A stretch of 64,000 nt of DNA from Pseudidiomarina marina (lineage in GTDB: Bacteria > Pseudomonadota > Gammaproteobacteria > Enterobacterales > Alteromonadaceae): assembly GCF_003987045.1 (NCBI RefSeq), contig NZ_PIPZ01000001.1:682001-746000 (forward strand), written 5' to 3'. The position numbers and the translations under genes are program-made. This document shows, in pieces, positions 10,909-20,087 of this stretch (position 1 is the stretch's first letter; every line of letters begins with the position of its first letter). Below the pieces are notes generated by a model that saw only the letters and a program-made list of their open reading frames with translations, had not been told where the DNA came from and made no database searches.

Positions 10909-11533
10909 TCTGTTCGTTTAACTTCTCAACGGTTGATGATTCTTGTTGCTGCTGTTCTTTATCAGCTTGCAATGATAGTTGCAATTGACGCTGATGATCT
11001 AACATATACGACTGTAACAACTGGCGCTGTTGAGCAATCTCTGCCTCTGACGGCGCTTGTGTCTCAACCATCGTATTGTAACTTACCGGGTTACGCCCAC
11101 CAAACGGATTCGTGATTAGCGCTGGCGAGGTAACACTTGGTGTTGCCTGCTCAGTTTCTACAACCGGTTGCTGTACCGAAAGCACGGCCACCACAGCAAC
11201 GCTCGCTGCAATAGCAATACTACCAGCAGGTTTAAGCCAACGACTGGCCGCACGCGCCATTGCACCGCCTTGTTGTACAGACGGTTTTACGATCACTGAT
11301 TCTTGCGAAATTTGCGCGGCAACACGAGCGCTTATATCAAGCTGTTGATTGGTTTGCGCATCACCCCGCATCACGTGCCCTACCAACGCGTAGCGCTGCC
11401 ATGTAGCACGTGCCTGTTCATCGTCCAGCAATGCTGAAAGTTCAGCATTAAATGGACGTTCAGCATCAGCACCTGAATCACCGAAGTGATTATCAAGTAA
11501 TGCTGAGGCATTTTGTTTGCGACGATCAGACAT
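10901..11533 (-). CDS. rseA: Anti-sigma-E factor RseA
   Basis: Single-pass inner-membrane anti-sigma factor that holds RpoE until cleaved by DegS and RseP; rseP lies at 33122 in this window. The protein has 210 residues. The cytoplasmic N-terminal domain shows AELSALLDDEQARATWQRYALVGHVMRG, the usual sigma-binding pattern. One membrane helix (around AGSIAIAASVAVVAVLSV) and a Gln-rich periplasmic tail follow. It lies 20 nt after rpoE. Confidence 0.95.
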   Translation of the reverse strand: MSDRRKQNASALLDNHFGDSGADAERPFNAELSALLDDEQARATWQRYALVGHVMRGDAQTNQQLDISARVAAQISQESVIVKPSVQQGGAMARAASRWLKPAGSIAIAASVAVVAVLSVQQPVVETEQATPSVTSPALITNPFGGRNPVSYNTMVETQAPSEAEIAQQRQLLQSYMLDHQRQLQLSLQADKEQQQQESSTVEKLNEQND

Positions 11534-11553
11534 AAAGCTTCCTCAAATTCAGT

Positions 11554-12132
11554 TTAGCGCTCTAATAACGGCCGTAATTGTTGATCTATAGCTTCACGCG
11601 CTCGGAAAATTCGTGAACGCACCGTGCCAATAGGACAATCCATTTCAATGGCTATTTCTTCATAACCTAAACCTTCAATTTCACGCAGTGTTATAGCACG
11701 ACGTAAATCTTCAGGTAAATCCTCGATGGTTCGCATTACGACGTCACGAATCTCATCCGTTAACAACATACTTTCTGGAGAAGCGCTATCTTTTAGAGCA
11801 CCGCTTCCTTCGTAGTATTCTGCTTCATCTGCGTCAACATCGTTGGCTGGTGGTTTTCGCCCTTGTGCCACTAAATAGTTTTTCGCAGTGTTCACCGCTA
11901 TGCGGTACAACCAAGTATAAAACGCGCTATCGCCACGAAAGTTCGCTAATGCACGATAGGCTTTCACAAATGTTTCTTGAGCTACGTCTGGCACATCAGC
12001 CTGTTGTTTGACGTAGCGTGATATCAGACTCATCACTTTGTGCTGATATTTTTTTACCAACAAATCAAAGGCTCTTTGGTCGCCCTGTTGCACTCGTTCT
12101 ACCAGGGCTTTATCTGTTTCTTGTTCGCTCAT
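11554..12132 (-). CDS. rpoE: RNA polymerase sigma-E factor
   Basis: ECF sigma factor for envelope stress genes. The 192-residue protein is nearly colinear with E. coli RpoE. Region 2 includes DLLVKKYQHKVMSLISRYV and ALANFRGDSAFYTWLYRIAVNTAKNYL. Region 4 contains LREIEGLGYEEIAIEMDCPIG followed by TVRSRIFRAREA, the helix-turn-helix. The start MSEQETDKALVERVQQGD matches the family. A sigma-E-type promoter lies upstream, as expected for autoregulation. nadB is divergent, as in E. coli. Confidence 0.98.
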   Translation of the reverse strand: MSEQETDKALVERVQQGDQRAFDLLVKKYQHKVMSLISRYVKQQADVPDVAQETFVKAYRALANFRGDSAFYTWLYRIAVNTAKNYLVAQGRKPPANDVDADEAEYYEGSGALKDSASPESMLLTDEIRDVVMRTIEDLPEDLRRAITLREIEGLGYEEIAIEMDCPIGTVRSRIFRAREAIDQQLRPLLER

Positions 12133-12195
12133 CCGAGCCCGCTCTCCTCAACCCCTAGCTACGTCAGATATTAGGCCCGTTGCGTACTTGCAAAG

Positions 12196-12222
12196 TATGA
12201 CCCAAGTGTTCGTAAAAAGTTC
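12196..12222 (-). promoter_or_regulatory. Sigma-E-type promoter of rpoE
   Basis: On the minus strand GAACTT (12222-12217) and TCATA (12200-12196) are separated by exactly 16 nt, close to the known sigma-E pattern GGAACTT-N16-TCnnA. The base before GAACTT is C, not the consensus G. The predicted start near 12189 leaves a leader of about 57 nt to the rpoE ATG. Autoregulation of rpoE is established in E. coli; its action here is inferred. Confidence 0.6.
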
Positions 12223-12305
12223 GCAAAAAAAATTCAAAAGAGTAAAATCGCTTCTATTCCTTTGGCAGATCAGCGTGTTGTCACGCAAATTATCCCACAT
12301 ACTTT

Positions 12306-13907
12306 ATGGAACAAATGTCACATTATCAATGCGATGTACTCATTATTGGTAGCGGCGCAGCTGGTTTAACCCTAGCTTTACAACTCGCTGACCATGCCCA
12401 GGTTACCGTGCTATCTAAAGGACCGTTAACCGAAGGCTCAACCTACTACGCACAAGGCGGTATCGCTGCTGTATTCGATGAGAATGATAGCATTGAAAGC
12501 CACGTTGAAGACACTTTAGTTGCCGGTGCCGGATTATGTGACATTGAAGCGGTTAAGTTTACCACAAGTCACGCTAAAGAAAGCTTGCAATGGCTAATTG
12601 ATATCGGCGTTGGTTTTGATCGCGTCGATGATGGTCAATTTCACCTAAATCAAGAAGGTGGCCATAGCCATCGCCGCATTTTGCACGCTGCCGATGCGAC
12701 GGGTCGTGCCGTGCAAACGACCTTGGTCGAGCAAACGAAACGACATCCGAATATTACGATACTAGAACGCGTGAATGCGGTTGATTTGATCACGCATAAG
12801 CACGTAGGCGGCGCACAGCGATGCTACGGTGCGTACATACTGAATCGCGTAAATCAACGTGTTGAAACCATAGCTGCTCGATTTGTGGCTTTGTGCACTG
12901 GTGGTGCTAGCAAAGTTTATCAGTATACGAGCAACCCCGATGTTGCGAGTGGCGATGGCATTGCCATGGCGTGGCGAGCTGGCTGCCAAGTCGCTAACAT
13001 GGAATTTAATCAGTTTCATCCAACCTGCTTGTTTCATCCGAATGCGCAGTCTTTCTTGCTAACCGAAGCATTACGCGGCGAAGGCGCTGTATTACGACGC
13101 CCTGATGGCAGTCGCTTTATGCCAGAGTTTCACCCGGCAGCAGAGCTAGCACCACGTGATGTGGTTGCCAGAGCGATTGATTATGAAATGAAGCGTCTTG
13201 GCGCGGATTGTATGTATTTGGATATTTCGCATAAGCCGAAAGCGTTCATCCAAGAGCACTTTCCGAATATTTATGACAAGTGTTTAAGTTTAGGGATAGA
13301 TATCAGTCAAGAGCCGATGCCAGTTGTTCCAGCAGCCCATTACACTTGTGGCGGTGTGAAAACCGATTTGCACGCACGAACCGCACTCAATAGCCTATAT
13401 GCCATCGGCGAAGTTGCCTACACCGGCTTGCACGGAGCTAACCGTATGGCGAGCAACTCGTTGCTAGAATGCTTAGTGTTCGCACGGGCTGCGGCGATCG
13501 ATATCATCGAGCAACTACAGCAGGTCCAGTTGCGTATCGATCTTCCCGCATGGGACGAGAGCCAAGTAAACGATTCCGATGAAGAAGTCATCATTCAACA
13601 TAACTGGCACGAATTACGTTTATTTATGTGGGACTACGTTGGTATCGTCAGAACCAACAAACGGCTACAGCGCGCTTTGCGCCGTATCGAACTGCTGCAA
13701 CAAGAAATCCATGAATATTACAGTCACTTCAAAGTAAGTAATAATTTGTTGGAGCTACGTAATTTGGTGCAAGTGGCTGAATTAATCGTGCGTAGTGCCA
13801 TGGCACGACATGAGAGTCGCGGGCTGCATTACAACCTCGACTACCCTGATTTACTCGCTGAGGCAAAGCCGACCGTATTGACGCCAGCGCAACAAAAATC
13901 GAGCTAA
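12306..13907 (+). CDS. nadB: L-aspartate oxidase NadB
   Basis: FAD enzyme oxidising L-aspartate to iminoaspartate, the first step of de novo NAD synthesis. The protein has 533 residues (E. coli 540). The FAD-binding [11 protein letters not shown] is near the N-terminus, followed by [30 protein letters not shown] and [17 protein letters not shown]. The ATG at 12306 is used; ATG 12315 gives the alternative start MSHYQ. Its 3' end overlaps the convergent ygfX by 57 nt. The rpoE-nadB divergent arrangement is conserved in gammaproteobacteria. Confidence 0.98.
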   Translation: MEQMSHYQCDVLIIGSGAAGLTLALQLADHAQVTVLSKGPLTEGSTYYAQGGIAAVFDENDSIESHVEDTLVAGAGLCDIEAVKFTTSHAKESLQWLIDIGVGFDRVDDGQFHLNQEGGHSHRRILHAADATGRAVQTTLVEQTKRHPNITILERVNAVDLITHKHVGGAQRCYGAYILNRVNQRVETIAARFVALCTGGASKVYQYTSNPDVASGDGIAMAWRAGCQVANMEFNQFHPTCLFHPNAQSFLLTEALRGEGAVLRRPDGSRFMPEFHPAAELAPRDVVARAIDYEMKRLGADCMYLDISHKPKAFIQEHFPNIYDKCLSLGIDISQEPMPVVPAAHYTCGGVKTDLHARTALNSLYAIGEVAYTGLHGANRMASNSLLECLVFARAAAIDIIEQLQQVQLRIDLPAWDESQVNDSDEEVIIQHNWHELRLFMWDYVGIVRTNKRLQRALRRIELLQQEIHEYYSHFKVSNNLLELRNLVQVAELIVRSAMARHESRGLHYNLDYPDLLAEAKPTVLTPAQQKSS

Positions 13908-14150
13908 TCGTCGATATTGCGCATCGCCAAGCCAACTGCGCGGTAGCCATAACCAGCGCCGCGCAGTATTCGGATGGTGCAGAATCAGCAAAGCGCCCCA
14001 TGGAGTAACCCACGATAACGGCTGCAAGTGCCAGCAGGTTTGATCTAAATCGTCGAGTTTTACCCAAACACCAGTTTCGTTATTCACACCCCATACATAC
14101 GCTGGCGACCGCAGCCATACCCATGGCCGAACCGTCAATTGCCAAAGCAT
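13851..14150 (-). CDS. Short YgfX (CptA)-like protein without its membrane hairpin
   Basis: The 99-residue product lies directly after sdhE, where ygfX is expected. Its start [15 protein letters not shown] resembles the VLWQSDLR start of E. coli YgfX, and its C-terminal half ([38 protein letters not shown]) matches the family pattern. About 36-40 residues that form two membrane helices in the 135-residue E. coli protein are missing. The ATG has AGGTG 8 nt upstream. The gene runs 57 nt into the convergent nadB end. It may be a soluble variant or a deleted, failing copy; E. coli YgfX has been described as a toxin or as an SdhE partner. Confidence 0.6.
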   Translation of the reverse strand: MLWQLTVRPWVWLRSPAYVWGVNNETGVWVKLDDLDQTCWHLQPLSWVTPWGALLILHHPNTARRWLWLPRSWLGDAQYRRLARFLLRWRQYGRLCLSE

Positions 14151-14167
14151 GACAAATGCACCTGGCG

Positions 14168-14440
14168 TTAAACTTTAACGCGGCCAAGAATATACGCTAC
14201 CATAGCTGCTAATTCGTCATCTTCGCATTTTTGATGGCCCATAAACCACGCAAATAAATCTGGATCATCGCACGTTAACAAGCGTCGAAAAGCATCTTGC
14301 TGTTGTGCATTGAGATCATCGTAAGCTTCTTCAACGAATGGCATAAATAAAACATCGAGTTCTAACATACCGCGGCGGCACGCCCAACGAAGACGATTTT
14401 TATCTTTCAATGTGTCGGCATTTTGTTGCAACTTTTCCAT
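14168..14440 (-). CDS. sdhE: FAD assembly factor SdhE
   Basis: Small helical protein that promotes covalent flavinylation of succinate dehydrogenase subunit SdhA. The 90 residues contain the invariant RGMLELD motif (RGxxE, residues 23-27) and the DDPDLFAWFMG segment of the YgfY/Sdh5 family. It is divergent from ygfZ, and the ygfX-like gene follows 17 nt downstream, as in E. coli. Confidence 0.95.
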   Translation of the reverse strand: MEKLQQNADTLKDKNRLRWACRRGMLELDVLFMPFVEEAYDDLNAQQQDAFRRLLTCDDPDLFAWFMGHQKCEDDELAAMVAYILGRVKV

Positions 14441-14492
14441 GCGAATCCTTCTTTTACGACAAAAATAATGCGTCGCGAAATAAAACGGCTTG

Positions 14493-14498
14493 TATAAT
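14493..14498 (+). promoter_or_regulatory. Candidate -10 element for ygfZ
   Basis: A perfect TATAAT lies about 50 nt before the ygfZ start in the short sdhE/ygfZ divergent region. No convincing -35 is seen 16-18 nt upstream, so this is tentative. Confidence 0.35.
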
Positions 14499-14548
14499 GA
14501 AAAAACATCCCCATCTATTCGTTTATCGATGAGAAAGTGAGGTTTCGT

Positions 14549-15493
14549 GTGTTAGATACAGAGTTTACCAAAGCTCAGCCTGAATACGTAACGGTTTCAT
14601 TAACAGATTACGGCATTATTCGTCTGACCGGTCCGCAAACAGATGAGTTTTTACAGGGGCAATTAACCTGTGACATGAAGCAACTCAGTGACCATGGCTG
14701 GTTATATGCCGCACACTGCGACAATAAAGGTAAAGCGATGAGTACGCTATTCGTCACTCGCTTTGCTGATAGTGTGTTATTGCTTAGCCATAAAGACGCG
14801 ATTGCCGCCAGTTTGGCCCAGTTACAAAAATTTGGTGTATTTAGTAAAACGGATATCGTCGATGCGTCTGAGCAATTATCACTGTTTGGCGTATTCGGTA
14901 CAGCGGCGCCAGCTCGTTTAGCCGAGTGGCTTGAACAACCGCTAAACGTTACCGATAAACAAGCGGTTACTGGGTTTTCAGATGGTGTGGCATTAACTTT
15001 GGGTAGCCAGCCAGATCAGTACCTTTTGGTAACCGAACGTGATAACTTCCCTACGAATTCTTCAATGGATGCTTGGAATGCACTTGAAATTGAACGTGGT
15101 CGACCGACCCTAGTTTCAGGTACACTATTAGAGTATGTACCCCAAATGCTGAACGTACAGGCGTTGCATGGTATTAGTTTTACCAAGGGGTGTTATATCG
15201 GCCAAGAGACCATCGCTCGGATGAAATATCTGGGCAAGCAGAAGCGAGCACTGTTTCGTTTAGTTGGCCAAGGGCAATCGGTTTCAGCCGGTGCCACGCT
15301 GGAACAGCAACTTGGTGACAATTGGCGACGTGCCGGTACGGTAATTAATGCAGTGAGCCGTGCTGACAATCAACTTGATCTATTAGCAGTATTGCCAAGC
15401 GATATTGAGGCAGATACTAAGCTAAGAGTAAAAGATGATGACGCGAGTCTTTTGGAAATTTACCCACTGCCTTATAACTTGGATGAATCATGA
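14549..15493 (+). CDS. ygfZ: Folate-binding iron-sulfur cluster repair protein YgfZ
   Basis: Folate-dependent protein that supports assembly or repair of certain Fe-S enzymes such as MiaB. The family signature KGCYxGQE is present as TKGCYIGQETIARMKYLGKQKR. The start chosen is GTG 14549, 6 nt after GTGAGG, giving 314 residues (E. coli 326); GTG 14537 is a possible alternative adding four residues. The C-terminus KDDDASLLEIYPLPYNL matches the family end. It overlaps slyD by 4 nt (ATGA). Confidence 0.93.
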   Translation: MLDTEFTKAQPEYVTVSLTDYGIIRLTGPQTDEFLQGQLTCDMKQLSDHGWLYAAHCDNKGKAMSTLFVTRFADSVLLLSHKDAIAASLAQLQKFGVFSKTDIVDASEQLSLFGVFGTAAPARLAEWLEQPLNVTDKQAVTGFSDGVALTLGSQPDQYLLVTERDNFPTNSSMDAWNALEIERGRPTLVSGTLLEYVPQMLNVQALHGISFTKGCYIGQETIARMKYLGKQKRALFRLVGQGQSVSAGATLEQQLGDNWRRAGTVINAVSRADNQLDLLAVLPSDIEADTKLRVKDDDASLLEIYPLPYNLDES

Positions 15494-15978
15494 GTCAAAC
15501 TATTAGCCAGGACAAAGTTGTTGGAATTCACTACACCGTGAAAACCGCCGAAGGCCAAGTTCTGGATCAATCAAAAGAAGGTCAACCGCTACAATTTATC
15601 TTTGGGCGCGGTATGTTGATTAAAGGTCTTGAGAACGCGCTTGACGGTAAAGCAACTGGCGACAAATTTGAAGCTGAAATTCAACCAGCTGATGCCTACG
15701 GCGAGCGTCACGACGGTCTTATTCAAACCGTTCCACGCAGCTTATTTGGTGACAACGAAGTGGCTGTTGGCATGCAGTTCCGCGCTAGCACTGATGCTGG
15801 TGAGCAGTCTGTGATGATTGTTGACGTGAGCGATGACGAAGTAACGGTCGACGGCAACCATCCGTTAGCTGGTACAACGTTAAACTTTGACGTTGAAGTA
15901 GTTGAAGTGCGTGATGCGGATCCAAGCGAATTGGACCACGGCCACGTGCATGCTGATGGTAACCATAACCACGGCTAA
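15490..15978 (+). CDS. slyD: SlyD-type FKBP peptidyl-prolyl isomerase
   Basis: FKBP-fold prolyl isomerase and chaperone. The 162-residue protein has the FKBP core split by the insert-in-flap domain: VVGIHYTVKTAEGQVLDQS, FGRGMLIKGLENALDG, then the flap region around DAYGERHDGL, and AGTTLNFDVEVVEV. The short tail HGHVHADGNHNHG is His-rich and could bind nickel, as in SlyD, though it is much shorter than E. coli's. It is coupled to ygfZ by a 4-nt overlap and followed by a terminator. FkpB-type function is the alternative. Confidence 0.85.
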   Translation: MSQTISQDKVVGIHYTVKTAEGQVLDQSKEGQPLQFIFGRGMLIKGLENALDGKATGDKFEAEIQPADAYGERHDGLIQTVPRSLFGDNEVAVGMQFRASTDAGEQSVMIVDVSDDEVTVDGNHPLAGTTLNFDVEVVEVRDADPSELDHGHVHADGNHNHG

Positions 15979-15995
15979 TTCGCAGAAAATTGCGA

Positions 15996-16024
15996 CAAAA
16001 ACGCACCTTCGGGTGCGTTTTTTT
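15996..16024 (+). terminator. Rho-independent terminator after slyD
   Basis: ACGCACC and GGTGCGT form a 7-bp stem around a TTCG tetraloop, followed by a run of T. It sits 18 nt after the slyD stop. Confidence 0.9.
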
Positions 16025-16083
16025 ATGCGTAATACAGCGTATACTGATCGCCACATTTGCAATTTTTACAAGTGACTTTATTC

Positions 16084-17238
16084 ATGACTAACAGCAAAGC
16101 TTATCCATTTAGTGCTGCCACAGCACTTGCTCAGGCGCTCGGTAAAATCGACCAAGAAAGTCAAGGTGTCGTGCTCCCTATCCACGTAGCCACCACCTAC
16201 ATTCGCGGTGCGGATAATACCTACCCAACTGGCAACGTCTATTCGCGTGCAGACAATCCAACGTATAAGCCTGTTGAGCAGTTGTTATGTCAACTTGAAG
16301 GCGGCGAGCAAGCATTATTATTTGGCTCGGGTATGGCGGCCGCTACAGCCGTATTTTTAGGTTTAAAGCCCGGTGATCATGTGGTTGCACCAACGGTCAT
16401 GTATTGGGCACTGCGCAATTGGCTGCTAAACTTCGCCACCGATTGGGGTTTACGTATCGATTTTGTCGACATGACTGATCTTGAAACGGTGGCTGCAGCA
16501 ATCAAGCCGCAACAAACCAAGTTGGTTTGGCTAGAAACCCCTGGTAATCCAATGTGGACCATTAGTGATATCGCCGCCATCAGTGAATTAGCAAAGTCAG
16601 CCGGTGCTGCGGTTGCTGTCGATTCCACTTGTGCGACACCATTGCTGACGCAACCTCTCGCGCTAGGCGCAGATATTGTCATGCACAGCGCGACGAAGTA
16701 TCTAAACGGCCACTCAGATGTGATTGCTGGTGCGCTAATTACCAAACAAGACTCGCCTTATTGGCAGCGTATTCGCGCGGTGCGCGCACAAGGTGGCGCC
16801 GTTCCTAGCCCGCATGACGCAGCGCAATTGCTCCGCGGCATGCGGACCATGCACTTACGGGTAAGAGAGAGCTGCAGCAATGCCATGTTCTTGGCTGAGC
16901 AACTCGAACAGCATCCACAAATTCTTGAAGTGTTGTATCCTGGATTACCAAGTTTTGCGGGGCATGCGGTCGCCTGTAAGCAAATGCATGGCGGTTTCGG
17001 TGGGATGTTATCCATTCGCGTTAAAGGTGGTGAGAGCGCAGCAGTGCATCTTGCGGCGAACACCAAACTATGGAAACGCGCCACGTCACTCGGCGGCGTC
17101 GAAAGTTTGATTGAACATCGCGCCAGCGTTGAAGGTGCAGGCACCCCCTGCCCACCTGATTTACTGCGCTTATCGGCTGGAATTGAAGATAAGAACGAGC
17201 TCTTAAACGACTTGTTACAAGCGCTACCTAAAGCCTAA
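16084..17238 (+). CDS. PLP-dependent trans-sulfuration family enzyme (cystathionine beta-lyase-like)
   Basis: Member of the Cys/Met metabolism PLP enzyme family. ATG 16084 gives 384 residues; a TTG at 16057 would extend it by nine. The YSRADNPTYKPVE block near the N-terminus and the PLP-lysine motif HSATKYLNGHSDVIAGA are diagnostic. SLGGVESLIEHRAS near the C-terminus is a family block. The family includes MetC, MetB, cystathionine gamma-lyase and methionine gamma-lyase, and sequence reading alone does not separate them; MetC-like beta-lyase is my best guess. A heptamer repeat array begins right after the stop. Confidence 0.8.
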   Translation: MTNSKAYPFSAATALAQALGKIDQESQGVVLPIHVATTYIRGADNTYPTGNVYSRADNPTYKPVEQLLCQLEGGEQALLFGSGMAAATAVFLGLKPGDHVVAPTVMYWALRNWLLNFATDWGLRIDFVDMTDLETVAAAIKPQQTKLVWLETPGNPMWTISDIAAISELAKSAGAAVAVDSTCATPLLTQPLALGADIVMHSATKYLNGHSDVIAGALITKQDSPYWQRIRAVRAQGGAVPSPHDAAQLLRGMRTMHLRVRESCSNAMFLAEQLEQHPQILEVLYPGLPSFAGHAVACKQMHGGFGGMLSIRVKGGESAAVHLAANTKLWKRATSLGGVESLIEHRASVEGAGTPCPPDLLRLSAGIEDKNELLNDLLQALPKA

Positions 17239-17371
17239 CTGGTTACTGGTTACTGGTTACTGGTTACTCGTTATTCGTTGTTCGTTACTGGTTATTCGTA
17301 AAACGAAAAAGCCCGGCGTAAAACGCCGGGCCACCTCTAATATCTAATATCTAACAGCTAATATCGCTTTT
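17239..17371. repeat. Heptamer-repeat element A (metC-like / lysS junction)
   Basis: It starts within 2 nt of the preceding stop. Eight 7-bp units run from 17241 to 17296: four GGTTACT, then CGTTATT, CGTTGTT, CGTTACT and GGTTATT. A hairpin (17311-17331) occupies the middle. A second heptamer array follows at 17337-17371: CTAATAT twice, CTAACAG, CTAATAT and finally CGCTTTT. The left units match those of three other elements in this window, and the terminal GCTTTT is shared by all four. The two arms are not complementary here, unlike the other copies. Confidence 0.75.
17306..17331 (-). terminator. Rho-independent terminator after lysS
   Basis: GCCCGGCGT and ACGCCGGGC form a 9-bp GC-rich stem with a 3-nt loop. 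On the minus strand it is followed by five T residues. It lies about 45 nt after the lysS stop, inside repeat element A. The plus-strand side has no T run, so it serves lysS. Confidence 0.85.
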
Positions 17372-17375
17372 GCCG

Positions 17376-18884
17376 TTATTTACGTGGGCGCATGTGCGGG
17401 AACAACAACACATCACGAATTGACGGCGAATCAGTTAACAACATCACCAACCGATCAATCCCGATACCCTCACCCGCTGTTGGCGGTAAGCCGTGCTCCA
17501 GAGCGGTCACGTAATCTTCATCATAGAACATCGCTTCATCGTCACCCGCTTCTTTTTGCTGAACTTGTTCACGGAAGCGCTCTGCCTGATCTTCAGCGTC
17601 GTTAAGCTCCGAGAAGCCATTCGCCAGCTCACGTCCACCCACGAAGAACTCAAAGCGGTCGGTAATAAATGGGTCGTTATCGTTACGACGAGCCAATGGC
17701 GAAACCTCAGCTGGGTAAGCGGTAATAAAGGTTGGTTGCATTAGCTTGTGTTCCGCAACCTCTTCAAAAATCTCGATTTGGATTTTACCCAAGCCCCAAT
17801 TTGGCTTCACTTTAATGCCTAAAGATTCAGCCAATGCCGTTGCTTGCTCAATACTATTAAGCTGTGCATCGGTTGCTGCTGGCAGGTGCGCCAAAATCGC
17901 TTCTTTAACCGTCATTCGCGCAAACGGCTTACTGAAATCGTACTGAACCCCTTCACTTTCAAATTGCGCTGACCCTAGAATTTCGGTGGTCATGCCACGT
18001 AGCATATCTTCCGTTAAATCCATTAAGTCTTGGTAGTCTGCATAGGCCCAGTAGAACTCAAGCATCGTGAACTCTGGGTTGTGACGGGTGGATAGACCTT
18101 CGTTACGGAAGTTACGGTTAATTTCAAATACTTTTTCGAAACCGCCCACAACCAAGCGCTTCAGATAAAGCTCAGGCGCAATACGCAGATATAACTGCAT
18201 ATCTAAGGCATTATGATGCGTGACAAACGGACGCGCAGCAGCGCCGCCTGGAATGGTTTGCATCATCGGCGTTTCGACTTCCAAGAACTGCTTTTCAGCT
18301 AAGTAACGGCGAATGTAATCGACCACTTTTGAACGCACAATAAAGGTATTGCGAGACTCTTGATTAGTAATCAAATCCAAGTAGCGCTGACGATAGCGCA
18401 TCTCTTGGTCCGATAAACCATGGAACTTATCAGGTAACGGACGCAACGCCTTAGTCAATAGACGAACGTCATCAACTTGTACGCTCAACTCACCAGTTCC
18501 GGTGATAAACAGCGTTCCCGAGGCACCAACGATGTCACCGAGATCCCACTTTTTGAATTCTTCGTTATAAAAGCCTTCCGGCAGATTGTCGCGCGCCACA
18601 TACAGTTGAATTTGGCCCGACATATCTTGAATGGTTGCAAAACTAGCCTTGCCCATAATACGACGCGTCATCATACGACCAGCAACACTGACGCGAATGC
18701 CTTTCGCCGCGAGTTCTTCTTTCTCAGAACCATCAAACTGTTCATGCAATTCAGCAGCTAAACTGTCGCGACGGAAATCATTCGGGAATGCTACGCCTCG
18801 CTCGCGCAACGCAGCAAGCTTAGCCTTGCGCTGGGCGATTTGTTCATTGACGTCCAACTCAGGGGCTTGCGTTTTATCGTTCAT
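17376..18884 (-). CDS. lysS: Lysyl-tRNA synthetase
   Basis: Class II aminoacyl-tRNA synthetase charging tRNA-Lys. The protein has 502 residues (E. coli 505). An N-terminal OB-fold anticodon-binding domain ([22 protein letters not shown]) is followed by the class II core: motif 1 near [16 protein letters not shown], motif 2 [24 protein letters not shown], and motif 3 [13 protein letters not shown]. It is downstream of prfB in the conserved prfB-lysS operon, 47 nt away. Confidence 0.98.
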   Translation of the reverse strand: MNDKTQAPELDVNEQIAQRKAKLAALRERGVAFPNDFRRDSLAAELHEQFDGSEKEELAAKGIRVSVAGRMMTRRIMGKASFATIQDMSGQIQLYVARDNLPEGFYNEEFKKWDLGDIVGASGTLFITGTGELSVQVDDVRLLTKALRPLPDKFHGLSDQEMRYRQRYLDLITNQESRNTFIVRSKVVDYIRRYLAEKQFLEVETPMMQTIPGGAAARPFVTHHNALDMQLYLRIAPELYLKRLVVGGFEKVFEINRNFRNEGLSTRHNPEFTMLEFYWAYADYQDLMDLTEDMLRGMTTEILGSAQFESEGVQYDFSKPFARMTVKEAILAHLPAATDAQLNSIEQATALAESLGIKVKPNWGLGKIQIEIFEEVAEHKLMQPTFITAYPAEVSPLARRNDNDPFITDRFEFFVGGRELANGFSELNDAEDQAERFREQVQQKEAGDDEAMFYDEDYVTALEHGLPPTAGEGIGIDRLVMLLTDSPSIRDVLLFPHMRPRK

Positions 18885-18903
18885 GGGTAAGTTTCCTCTT
18901 TTC

Positions 18904-18922
18904 GCAAGGCTTCAGGCCTTGC
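18904..18922 (-). other. Perfect hairpin in the prfB-lysS intercistronic region
   Basis: GCAAGGC and GCCTTGC form a 7-bp stem around 5 nt. On the minus strand GAAAAGAGG, which includes the lysS ribosome binding site, follows directly. There is no T run, so it is not a standard terminator; an RNA processing or translation-control role is possible. Confidence 0.5.
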
Positions 18923-18931
18923 AACTTCAAT

Positions 18932-20030
18932 TTATAAACCTGATTTCAAACTTGCTTCAATAAATGGGTCAAGCGCACCATCAAGTACCGCTTGCGTATT
19001 ACGGTTTTCAACACCGGTACGTAAATCTTTAATCCGTGCATCATCGAGCACGTAAGAGCGGATCTGACTGCCCCAACCAATATCTGACTTTGAATCTTCC
19101 AGCGCTTGTTTTTCAGCTAATTGCTTTTGCAATTCTAACTCAAACAACTTCGCTCGTAATTGCTTCATCGCCGCATCACGGTTTTTATGCTGTGAACGGT
19201 CGCTCTGGCACTGCACCACCACGCCGGTAGGTTCGTGTGTAATACGAATCGCCGAGTCAGTACGGTTAACGTGCTGACCACCGGCACCTGACGCACGGTA
19301 AGTATCGACGCGCAAGTCGGCCGGATTAATTTCAATTTCGATAGAGTCATCGACCTCTGGATAGACAAACACCGAAGCAAACGACGTATGCCGACGATTT
19401 CCTGAATCAAAAGGTGATTTACGTACTAATCGATGTACGCCGGTTTCGGTACGTAACCAACCGTAAGCATATTCACCTTGTACACGCACCGTGACTGATT
19501 TGATGCCAGCGACTTCACCTTCAGAAAGCTCCGTAATTTCCGCTTTAAAATCATGCGATTCGGCCCAGCGCAAATACATCCGCAACAACATGTTCGCCCA
19601 GTCTTGGGCTTCCGTACCACCCGAACCGGCTTGAATATCCAAATAACAGTCTGAGGCGTCATGATCGCCAGAAAACATTCTACGGAACTCGAGTGTTGCC
19701 AGTTGCCCTTCTAATTGGTCAAGTTCAGCAACCGCATCGTTATAAGTTTCTTCATCATCGGCTTCAACCGCCAATTCGACTAAACCCTCAACATCATCCA
19801 GCCCTTGCGCGAGATTGTTCAACGTTTCAACCACTTGTTCAAGACTCGCGCGCTCTTTCCCTAAGGCCTGAGCACGTTCTTGGTCGTTCCAAACGCTCGG
19901 GTCTTCAAGCTCACGAGTCACTTCTTCAAGGCGCTCTACTTTCTGAGTGTAGTCAAAGATACCCCCGAAGTAGCTCGCTGCGTTTACGCATTTCTTTTAT
20001 CGCAACATAAGTAGCATTCGTTTCGAACAT
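18932..20030 (-). CDS. prfB: Peptide chain release factor RF2, with programmed +1 frameshift
   Basis: Release factor for UGA and UAA codons. Translation starts at ATG 20030 ([19 protein letters not shown]), runs 25 codons to CTT, meets an in-frame TGA at 19955-19953, and resumes in the +1 frame at GAC ([16 protein letters not shown]). The total is 365 residues, the same as E. coli. The SPF tripeptide ([14 protein letters not shown]) and the GGQ motif ([12 protein letters not shown]) are present. Upstream of lysS as in E. coli; the 57-nt gap to recJ suggests its own or a shared transcript. Confidence 0.97.
19952..19970 (-). other. prfB autoregulatory frameshift site
   Basis: The minus strand reads CGG-GGG-TAT-CTT-TGA-C, the conserved slippery CTT, poor-context TGA and upstream Shine-Dalgarno-like G-rich element. 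Low RF2 favours a +1 shift from CTT-T. The arrangement at codons 25-26 is the same as in E. coli. Confidence 0.95.
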
Positions 20031-20087
20031 AGTTTTTCAATCTCAATAGCAAGTTGTTTGCATGGTTGTTCACAAAGGGGGCGTATT

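Noticed and set aside
13729-14067. Minus-strand frame of 112 codons overlapping nadB and ygfX
   Set aside because: A frame shadow; the ygfX-like frame has family similarity and a ribosome binding site, this one has neither.
17239-17300. CRISPR-like array from the tandem repeats
   Set aside because: Units are 7 bp, directly adjacent and without spacers; no cas genes nearby.
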